From positions 1 to 41,706 of the forward strand of contig JAOPKE010000014.1 in NCBI GenBank assembly GCA_025517465.1: DNA of 41,706 bases. Reading direction: 5' to 3'. Positions within the stretch are counted from its first letter, which is position 1. Every line of letters begins with the position of its first letter. The position numbers and the translations under genes are program-made. Under the pieces are notes generated by a model that saw only the letters and a program-made list of their open reading frames with translations, was not told the origin of the DNA and made no database searches. Below, piece after piece: positions 8,451 to 14,520 of the stretch. The stretch comes from Halobacteria archaeon HArc-gm2 (GTDB taxonomy: Archaea > Halobacteriota > Halobacteria > Halobacteriales > Haloarculaceae).

Positions 8451-9296
8451 ATGAACGTCGCAGACGCCATGACGCCCCGCTCGGAGGTCGTGACTGTCGA
8501 GATCCCGGGCACCCGCGCCGACGTGCTGGAGTACCTCCAGGAGCGCAAGTTCTCTTCGGTTCCGATCATCAAGCAGACCGACGACGGCGAACAGTTCCGC
8601 GGGCTGGTCTCCCGCGAGTCGCTGATCGAACAGCCCGACGAGGACCAGCTGGCGCTGCTCATCGAGGAGACGCCAACCGTCACCGCCGACGCGAGCATCG
8701 AACACGTCGCGGCCGTGATGGCCGCCGAGGGAGCACGCCGGGTCCCCGTCGTCGACGGGAAGCTCGAGGGGATCATCACCGTCACCGACGTCATCCGCGC
8801 GATCGCGACCGGCAACGCCGACGGCGACACGAACGTCGGCGAACTCGCCCGGCGGTACGTCAACTGCGTCTACGCCGGGACGCCCCTGCCCGTCGCCGAG
8901 CAGGAGCTGTTCCACGCCGACGTCCCCTACGGCGTCGTCCTGGACGACGACGGGGAGACCTGCGGGATGATCACCGAGGTCGACATCATCGACGTCGCTC
9001 GCGTCGTCGAAGGAGAGGCCCAGACGGGTGACTCGATGGCCGGGGACGACGACGACTGGAAGTGGGAGTCGATCAAGGCGGTCGGGAGCCGGTACATGCC
9101 GACGCGGAACGTCGAGATCCCCAGCACGCCGGTCCGGGAGCTCATGACCGCGGATCTCGTCACCATCGGCGAGCGCCGCACCGCACGCGATGCGGCCCAG
9201 ATCATGATCGAGGACGACATCGAGCAGATCCCGCTCGTCTCGGGCGACCAGCTCGTCGGCATCGTCCGCGACATGGACCTCCTGGAGGGCCTATGA
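8451..9296 (+). CDS. Protein with tandem CBS domains
   Basis: A 281-residue cytoplasmic protein made of four consecutive CBS repeats (about 1-55, 70-125, 135-190 and 220-281). 'MNVADAMTPRSEVVTV' and 'PVRELMTADLVTIGERRTARDA' are typical CBS openings. CBS pairs bind adenosyl ligands (AMP, ATP, SAM) and act as energy or ionic sensors; no catalytic or channel domain is attached, so the partner is unknown. The ATG at 8451 is chosen because upstream sequence in frame is basic and unlike a haloarchaeal protein. The stop overlaps the glyS start (ATGA), so the two genes are probably co-transcribed and translationally coupled. Confidence 0.9.
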   Translation: MNVADAMTPRSEVVTVEIPGTRADVLEYLQERKFSSVPIIKQTDDGEQFRGLVSRESLIEQPDEDQLALLIEETPTVTADASIEHVAAVMAAEGARRVPVVDGKLEGIITVTDVIRAIATGNADGDTNVGELARRYVNCVYAGTPLPVAEQELFHADVPYGVVLDDDGETCGMITEVDIIDVARVVEGEAQTGDSMAGDDDDWKWESIKAVGSRYMPTRNVEIPSTPVRELMTADLVTIGERRTARDAAQIMIEDDIEQIPLVSGDQLVGIVRDMDLLEGL

Positions 9297-11203
9297 CGGA
9301 CGACGCCGAGCGGCGGGCGTCGTCGACCGAAGGGAGCGACGCCGAAGGAGCGAGCGGCGGAGCCGCGAGCAGCGAGGGGTCGTCGAACGGCGAGCGGGAG
9401 CAGCCGGAGGGTGCGACACGCGAGCGAGACGCGGACGGCCAGACACTCGTCGAACTTGCGAAGCGACGGGGCTTCTTCCTCCAGTCGGCTGGCGCCTACG
9501 GCGGCGTCTCGGGCTTCTACACCTTCGGCCCGCAGGGCGCCGCGCTGAAACAGGCCATCGAGGACACCTGGCGCGACCGCTTTACCATCCGGGAGGGGAA
9601 CGTGGAGGTCGACGCCCCGACAGTGATGCCCGAGGCCGTCTTCGAGGCCTCCGGGCACCTCGACGGCTTCGACGACATGCTCGTCGAGTGCCCGGAGTGT
9701 GGCGAGAGCCACCGCGCCGACCACGTCGTCGAGGACAACACGGACCTGGAGGACGCCGAGGCCCTGCCCGTCGAGGAGGTCGAGGAGCTCATCGCCGAGT
9801 ACGAACTCGTCTGCCCGAACTGCGGCGCCGGCCTCGCCGGCCAGGCCGTCGAGGACTTCAACCTGATGTTCGCGACGAACATCGGTCCCGGCGACTCCTC
9901 GCCGGGCTACCTGCGACCCGAGACCGCCCAGGGCATCTTCGTCGAGTTCCCCCAGCTGGCCGAGTACGCCCGGAACCAGCTCCCCTTCGGCGTCACCCAG
10001 ATCGGTCGGGCCTACCGCAACGAGATCTCCCCCAGGAAGTCGCTCCTGCGGGTCCGGGAGTTCACCCAGGCCGAACTGGAGCTGTTCATCGACCCGGAGG
10101 AAGACGAACCCGACCTCGGTCCCGTCGCGGACGTGACGGCGCCGTTTTACCCCGCGACCGAGCAGGAAGCCGACGACGGCGATCCCTACGAGGCCACTAT
10201 CGGCGAGATGGTGGAGGACGGCGTCATCGCCAAGCCGTGGATCGCCTACTACCTCGGCGTCGCGAAGGAGTGGTACGAGCGGATCGGCGTCGACATGGAC
10301 CGGTTCCGGTTCCGCCAGCACCTCTCGGGCGAGCGGGCTCACTACGCCGCGGACTGCTGGGACGCCGAGGCCGAAGTCGACGGGGACTGGATCGAACTCG
10401 GCGGCTTCGCCTACCGCTCTGACTACGACCTCTCGAAACACGACGAGTACTCCGACGACGACTTCACGGTGTTCAAACAGTACGACGAGCCCATCACGAC
10501 CGAAAAAGCGCTCGTCGACCCGGACATGAGCTACCTCGGGCCGGAGTTCGGCGGCGCGGCGCAGGACGTCGCCGACGCGCTGGCGGACCTGGCCGATCGG
10601 AACCCCGCGGCGTTCGAGGAGGCCGGAGAAGACGGCGAGGTCTCCGTCGAGGTCGACGGTGAGGAGTACACCCTCCCCGTCTCCCAGACCGACTTCCGGG
10701 TCGAGGAGGTCACCGAGTCGGGCGAGCACATCACGCCCCACGTGGTCGAACCCTCGCTCGGTATCGACCGGGCGCTGTACACCGTCCTCGACCACACCTA
10801 CCGCGCGGACGAGGTCGACGGCGAGGAGCGGGCGTTCCTCGAACTGCCCGCCGAAGTGGCCCCGACGACCGTCGGCGTCTTCCCGCTCATGGACAAGGAC
10901 GGCCTGGGCGAGAAGGCACAGGATGTCGCTCGCGAACTGCGCGAGGCCGGTCTCTCGGTCACCTACGACGACGCCGGCGCCATCGGCCGGCGCTACCGGC
11001 GGCAGGACGAGGTCGGCACGCCGTTCTGCGTCACCGTCGACTACACCACCCTCGGGGAGGGTCGGGACGACGAGGATGGGGAACCGGGGACGGTCACCGT
11101 CCGCGAGCGCGACACCACCGCACAGCAGCGGATTCCGGCCGAAGACCTTGTCGAGACCCTGACCGCCCTCCGGGACGGCGACCTGTCGTTCGACGACCTC
11201 TGA
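9293..11203 (+). CDS. glyS: Glycyl-tRNA synthetase
   Basis: Class II aminoacyl-tRNA synthetase of the archaeal/eukaryotic dimeric type, charging tRNA-Gly. The 636 residues contain the entry segment 'LVELAKRRGFFLQSAGAYGG', a zinc-ribbon-like insert (Cys133, Cys136, Cys174, Cys177), motif 2 'GRAYRNEISPRKSLLRVREF', the HYAADCWD glycine-site region and a C-terminal anticodon-binding domain with 'GRRYRRQDEVGTPFCVTVDY'. The first ~50 residues are a low-complexity Ser/Gly/Glu extension placed between MTDDAE and the usual start of the fold. The DNA encoding it resembles the intergenic GAGCG repeats and forms a hairpin at 9316-9343. The start overlaps the CBS stop. Confidence 0.95.
   Translation: MTDDAERRASSTEGSDAEGASGGAASSEGSSNGEREQPEGATRERDADGQTLVELAKRRGFFLQSAGAYGGVSGFYTFGPQGAALKQAIEDTWRDRFTIREGNVEVDAPTVMPEAVFEASGHLDGFDDMLVECPECGESHRADHVVEDNTDLEDAEALPVEEVEELIAEYELVCPNCGAGLAGQAVEDFNLMFATNIGPGDSSPGYLRPETAQGIFVEFPQLAEYARNQLPFGVTQIGRAYRNEISPRKSLLRVREFTQAELELFIDPEEDEPDLGPVADVTAPFYPATEQEADDGDPYEATIGEMVEDGVIAKPWIAYYLGVAKEWYERIGVDMDRFRFRQHLSGERAHYAADCWDAEAEVDGDWIELGGFAYRSDYDLSKHDEYSDDDFTVFKQYDEPITTEKALVDPDMSYLGPEFGGAAQDVADALADLADRNPAAFEEAGEDGEVSVEVDGEEYTLPVSQTDFRVEEVTESGEHITPHVVEPSLGIDRALYTVLDHTYRADEVDGEERAFLELPAEVAPTTVGVFPLMDKDGLGEKAQDVARELREAGLSVTYDDAGAIGRRYRRQDEVGTPFCVTVDYTTLGEGRDDEDGEPGTVTVRERDTTAQQRIPAEDLVETLTALRDGDLSFDDL
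9316..9343. repeat. GA...GA cap hairpin inside glyS
   Basis: GGCGTCGTC (9316-9324) pairs with GCGACGCC (9336-9343) over eight base pairs with one bulged T at 9323, around the 11-nt cap GACCGAAGGGA. It has the same architecture as the intergenic hairpins of this window, but lies within the coding sequence of the low-complexity N-terminus of glycyl-tRNA synthetase. Confidence 0.6.
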
Positions 11204-11311
11204 TAGTGGTGGTTGTAATTCGTTCCCAACGTTTATCCGTCGACGGTCGATTCAGCCCTGAGACACACTCGATAGCGTCTACCCGACGAAAATGGTTACA
11301 ACCACCACTAT
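11203..11311. repeat. Element with 16-bp perfect terminal inverted repeats, copy 1
   Basis: ATAGTGGTGGTTGTAA (11203-11218) is matched by its exact reverse complement at 11296-11311, with 77 bp between. The left end begins on the last base of the glyS stop codon; the right end lies 6 bp before the ATG of the next gene. An identical pair of 16-mers is found at 30172-30253 around a different, shorter interior. The element must carry the promoter of the following gene or be read through. Confidence 0.85.
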
Positions 11312-11317
11312 GAGGCG

Positions 11318-11896
11318 ATGGCCGAGGAACTGAAGCGTCGGCTGGTCCACGCCAGCGGCACCCTGGTCCCGCTCATCGCCGTCGTCGACCCCTCCCGGTG
11401 GGAACTCGTCCAGGGGGTGCTCGTCGCCGGTGCGGTCGTCGCCGTCCTGCTCGAAATCGTTCGTCTGTACGTCGGCCTCGACTGGGTCGTCTACGACCGC
11501 CTGACCAGAGAGTACGAACAGGACAACCTGGCGGGCTACGCGCTTGCGCTGATCAGCATGGGCGTCGTCGCCGTCGCCTTCGACCAGTCAGTCGCCATCC
11601 CGGCCATCCTGATGCTCACCATCGGTGACCCGATCAGCGGCCTGCTGGGCTCTGGCGAACTGCGGACCGCCAAGCAGGCCTACGTCCTGCTGACGATGTT
11701 CGGCGTCTGTCTGCTCATCGCGGCGGGGCTGGGTGTCCCGACCGTGCCCGCGGTGCTGGGCGCGCTGGCCGCGACGGCCGCCGACGGGCTCAAACCCGTC
11801 GTCGCGGGCTACGTCATCGACGACAACCTCACCATCCCGCTGGCGGCGGCCGTCGCGATCGCGGCGGGGATCCGGTATCTCCCGTCTATCGCCTGA
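11318..11896 (+). CDS. Polyprenol/dolichol kinase-like membrane protein
   Basis: A 192-residue integral membrane protein with about six hydrophobic segments, resembling the SEC59/DGK1/VTE5 family of CTP-dependent lipid kinases. The N-terminal ELKRRLVHASGT (RK-x-x-H-type motif), the DPISGLLG segment and the late AATAADGLKP segment correspond to conserved family positions. Family members phosphorylate dolichol, phytol or diacylglycerol; in a haloarchaeon a role in recycling a polyprenyl carrier for glycosylation or lipid synthesis is plausible, but the substrate is not shown by sequence. The ATG at 11318 follows directly on the inverted-repeat element. Confidence 0.78.
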   Translation: MAEELKRRLVHASGTLVPLIAVVDPSRWELVQGVLVAGAVVAVLLEIVRLYVGLDWVVYDRLTREYEQDNLAGYALALISMGVVAVAFDQSVAIPAILMLTIGDPISGLLGSGELRTAKQAYVLLTMFGVCLLIAAGLGVPTVPAVLGALAATAADGLKPVVAGYVIDDNLTIPLAAAVAIAAGIRYLPSIA

Positions 11897-11907
11897 TCGC
11901 CCGGTCC

Positions 11908-13110
11908 TCACTCGCCGGTCACGTCGGCCACGAGCGGCGCGAGCGAGTCCGTCAGCCGGTCTGCGTGCTGGATCATGACGGTGCCGAGGACGCTCATCGC
12001 GAGGACGTAGCCGACGGTGAACGCCGGGACGACGTCCGCGAGGGTACCGCCCGCGCCTGCGGCAAGCGTCGCGATGACCAGCGAGAACTCCGCTCGCGGA
12101 ACGAGGCCGATACCGGTCCGGAGCGACCTGGTGGGCGAGAGGTCGTAGACGCGGCCACCGATGGTACCGCTGACGAGCTTGGTTCCGGTGGTGAGGACGA
12201 CGGCGACCGCGAGCAGGGCGGCGACGCCGGCCAGCACGGTGACGTCCGTCGTCAGCCCGATGGCGAAGAAGAAGACGGCGGCGAACAGGTCCCGGACCGG
12301 GGCGACGACGTCCTCGATTCGGTCGGTGTGGGGCGTCTGGCTGAACGCGGTCCCGACGAAGAAGGCGGCGACGGCCTCGCTGACGCCCGTCGCGAGCGCC
12401 GCGCCGGCGACGAGCGTCGTCGCGCCGAGCACGTGCAACAGGAACAGTTCGTCGTTCGGCAGGTCGAAGGCCCGCTCGACATAGTCGGTTCCGTACCAGG
12501 CCACGGCGGCAATGGCCCCGAGGAAGGCGAAGGCCCGGGCGACGTCCATCGCTGCGCCGGCCAGGTCACCCGAGCCGGTCAGCAGCGCCGCGACGAGGGC
12601 GAGGTACACCGCGATGACGATGTCCTCGAAGACGAGCGTCCCGAGGATCGGTTCGGCCTCCGGGTTCGCGACCCAGCCCCGGTCGATGATCGACTTCGTG
12701 ACGACGGCCGACGAGGAGATGTAGACGACGCCGGCGATCAGCAGCGTCTCCAGGGGCGTCCGACCGAAGAGGACGCCCAGGGCGACGCCGGCGCCGAAGT
12801 TCAGCAGGAAGTCCACGGAACCCGCCTTGGTGATCCGCTTCCGGTCGGCCAGCAGCTGGCCGACGCTGAACTCCAGCCCGAGGAAGAAGAGCAGGAAGAC
12901 GATGCCGAGTTCGGCGGCGACCGCGATGAACTCGCCGTACGCGACGAGCTGGAGCGAGACGCCCAGCACCTCCGTGGGCCACTCCGGGCCGACGAGGATG
13001 CCGGCGACGATGTAGGCGGGGATCACCGACAGGCCGACGCGGTTGGCAGCCAGGCCGGCGAGCGCGACCGCTGCCAGGGCGATCCCGATCTCGACGAGTG
13101 ACGCCGCCAT
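11908..13110 (-). CDS. Cation:proton antiporter (KefB/KhtU-like)
   Basis: A 400-residue membrane transporter of the CPA2 family with about 12 hydrophobic segments and the conserved motifs GLEFSVGQLL, the SSSAVVTKSI half-helix segment and LVFEDIVIAVYLA. It is predicted to exchange K+ or Na+ for protons at the cell membrane. The true start is the ATG at 13110 (MAASLVEIG); sequence further upstream in this frame belongs to the preceding gene in another phase. The start overlaps by one base the stop of the regulatory-subunit gene. The pair resembles bacterial KhtT-KhtU, in which the soluble subunit gates the antiporter. Unlike KefB/KefC it has no fused RCK domain. Confidence 0.9.
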   Translation of the reverse strand: MAASLVEIGIALAAVALAGLAANRVGLSVIPAYIVAGILVGPEWPTEVLGVSLQLVAYGEFIAVAAELGIVFLLFFLGLEFSVGQLLADRKRITKAGSVDFLLNFGAGVALGVLFGRTPLETLLIAGVVYISSSAVVTKSIIDRGWVANPEAEPILGTLVFEDIVIAVYLALVAALLTGSGDLAGAAMDVARAFAFLGAIAAVAWYGTDYVERAFDLPNDELFLLHVLGATTLVAGAALATGVSEAVAAFFVGTAFSQTPHTDRIEDVVAPVRDLFAAVFFFAIGLTTDVTVLAGVAALLAVAVVLTTGTKLVSGTIGGRVYDLSPTRSLRTGIGLVPRAEFSLVIATLAAGAGGTLADVVPAFTVGYVLAMSVLGTVMIQHADRLTDSLAPLVADVTGE

Positions 13111-13589
13111 CAGTCCTCGACCAGGTCCGACAGGGCCGAGTGCTCCTCGCGCGAGCCCAGGGTGACGAGCACGTCGCCGGTCTCGATGGTCGCGTCGGGA
13201 CCGGGATTGGGGATCGTCTCCTCGCCCCGCTGGATCGCCATCACGGACACCCCGGTCCGGCTGCGGATGTCGCAGTCGGCGATGCTCTGGCCGACGACCG
13301 GTGCGTCCGCCCCGACCTCGGTCCACTCGATGATCGACTCCCCCAGCGGCACCTCCACCTCGTCGAGTTCCACCGGCTGGAAGTACGCCCCCTCCAGAAT
13401 GGAGCCGAGCTGGCGGGCCTGCTTGCCGGTCAGCGAGAAGAGCTGTTCGCTGTCGGCGTCCGGGTCCGGCCGTCTGTAGACGTCCCGCTTTCCGTCGTGG
13501 TGGATGATCACCACCAGGCGCTCGTCCCCGTCGATTTCGAGTTCGAACTTGTGTCCGACCCCGGGGACCTCCGTCTCGTAGATAGTCAC
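13110..13589 (-). CDS. TrkA-C domain regulatory subunit (KhtT-like)
   Basis: A 159-residue soluble protein. The N-terminal half (VTIYETEVPGVGHKFELEI) matches the KhtT/YhaU N-domain and the last ~80 residues form a TrkA-C (RCK-C) ligand-binding domain ('VVGQSIADCDIRSRTGVSVM ... TGDVLVTLGS'). It probably senses a nucleotide or pH and controls the antiporter encoded immediately downstream with a one-base overlap. The GTG at 13589 is chosen over an upstream ATG because the TATA box CTTAATAAC (13611-13619) lies 22 nt before it, and because residues upstream of it are low complexity. Confidence 0.85.
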   Translation of the reverse strand: MTIYETEVPGVGHKFELEIDGDERLVVIIHHDGKRDVYRRPDPDADSEQLFSLTGKQARQLGSILEGAYFQPVELDEVEVPLGESIIEWTEVGADAPVVGQSIADCDIRSRTGVSVMAIQRGEETIPNPGPDATIETGDVLVTLGSREEHSALSDLVED

Positions 13590-13610
13590 GTTTCGAGGTT
13601 CGTACCGCCC

Positions 13611-13665
13611 GTTATTAAGCGACGAGGTCCCTCCAGCGGTCCCACCGGCCCCAGCAAGCTTAAGC
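13611..13665. promoter_or_regulatory. Divergent promoter region
   Basis: Two TATA-like elements point away from each other: CTTAATAAC on the minus strand (13611-13619), 22 nt before the KhtT-like GTG, and GCTTAAGC on the plus strand (13659-13665), about 25 nt before the ATG at 13689. Both distances fit leaderless transcription, and both decide the start codons chosen here. Confidence 0.55.
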
Positions 13666-13688
13666 CCGCGAATCACGACTCGGCGCAT

Positions 13689-13826
13689 ATGCTCGTCGAG
13701 GTGCTCGTCGGTGCCGCCGTCAGTCTTCTCCTGCTCGTCGTTATAATCGGGTACGCGATCCGCCGGAGCCCACAGCTGTTCGTCGCCGAACGACTGGCCG
13801 AGAAGGTGTACGAGGACGACGAGTAG
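13689..13826 (+). CDS. Small single-pass membrane protein
   Basis: A 45-residue protein: a hydrophobic helix at about 4-24, a positively charged IRR stop-transfer and an acidic amphipathic tail ending VYEDDE. No family name is known to me. A TATA element about 25 nt upstream and divergent placement from the antiporter operon support it as a real gene. A regulatory or accessory role at the membrane is possible but unproven. Confidence 0.65.
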   Translation: MLVEVLVGAAVSLLLLVVIIGYAIRRSPQLFVAERLAEKVYEDDE

Positions 13827-13907
13827 GTGTTGTTGGTGAGGTGTGGTTGCTAGTTACAGTGTGTAGAGGTATCCTATGGGAGTTCGAGTTATCGACGCGA
13901 CTGGAGA

Positions 13908-14380
13908 CGACAACACGTTGAAAGCCCTCAGCCCGGTCGCCTCGGGTGACTCGCTGCGCGCCTCACTCCGTTCGGTGCTTGCGTCGTCAGCCGTCGGCGA
14001 TCGGTCCTCGCCCTTTCATTCCTCCAGGGAAACCGTGACGCTCGCGCGATGAAACGCGCTCGCGATTGACTCCCCACTCCTCCCCGGATTCGGCGCGGAC
14101 GCGCCGAATCACGCTTCCTGACCGCTCCGCACTCCTCCCCGGATTCGGCGCGGACGCGCCGAATCACGCTTCCTGACCGCTCCGTAACCGTCCGGCCGGG
14201 AGCGAGTAGCCGAGCGAAAGTGAGGCTCTCGCGACCAGGGGAAGGGCAGGGCTGCGGTGCCGTGCCTGGTGGACTGAAAGGGCGAGGCGGACTCCGGGAA
14301 CCCCGGACCCGCAAGCACCCACGGCGCGCAGCGGGTCCGCGGGACCGGAGTGCGCCGAGGGCTTTCTGGTTGTTGTTGTC
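13908..14380. repeat. Composite dispersed repeat with inverted arms, full copy
   Basis: About 470 bp. The ends are an imperfect inverted repeat: CGACAAC-x-GAAAGCCCTC on the left and GAGGGCTTTC-x-GTTGTCG on the right. Each arm carries, reading inward from the end, the landmarks GAAAGCCCTC, GTGCTTG and CGCCCTTTCA. Between the arms lies a core with GCGCTCGCGATTGACTCCCC, a duplicated 55-bp unit and the block GACCAGGGGAAGGGCAGGGC. The core blocks recur in the copy at 41355-41706. No reading frame here is convincing. Short hairpins of the GA...GA cap type occur inside (13958-13978 and 14208-14227). Confidence 0.8.
14075..14184. repeat. Two perfect 55-bp tandem units with internal palindrome
   Basis: Positions 14075-14129 are repeated exactly at 14130-14184. 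Each unit contains GATTCGGCGC-GGAC-GCGCCGAATC, a 10-bp stem with a 4-nt loop. The perfect identity suggests a recent duplication within the composite repeat. Confidence 0.95.
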
Positions 14381-14485
14381 GCTGTTCGTTTCACCAACTC
14401 GACCGAGAGTTATCCATTCAAGTCTCACACCCAATGATTCGAGCGGAACCCGTCCCCCTAGCTCCACTTCCGCCACGCTACGCGA

Positions 14486-14496
14486 ACCCTTAAACT
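14486..14496 (+). promoter_or_regulatory. TATA box of hef
   Basis: CCCTTAAACT lies about 26 nt before the hef ATG at 14521, the leaderless spacing seen at other genes of the window. Confidence 0.5.
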
Positions 14497-14520
14497 GAGA
14501 GAGGGCGAACGACCGAGCGG

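Noticed and set aside
8927-10795. 622-codon open frame opposite glyS
   Set aside because: Antisense shadow of a GC-rich gene; the product is low complexity and lacks motifs, while glyS is intact.
13928-14476. Open frames in the composite repeat on the minus strand
   Set aside because: The frames translate the palindromes and tandem units; the products are basic and Arg/Pro-rich, unlike haloarchaeal proteins.
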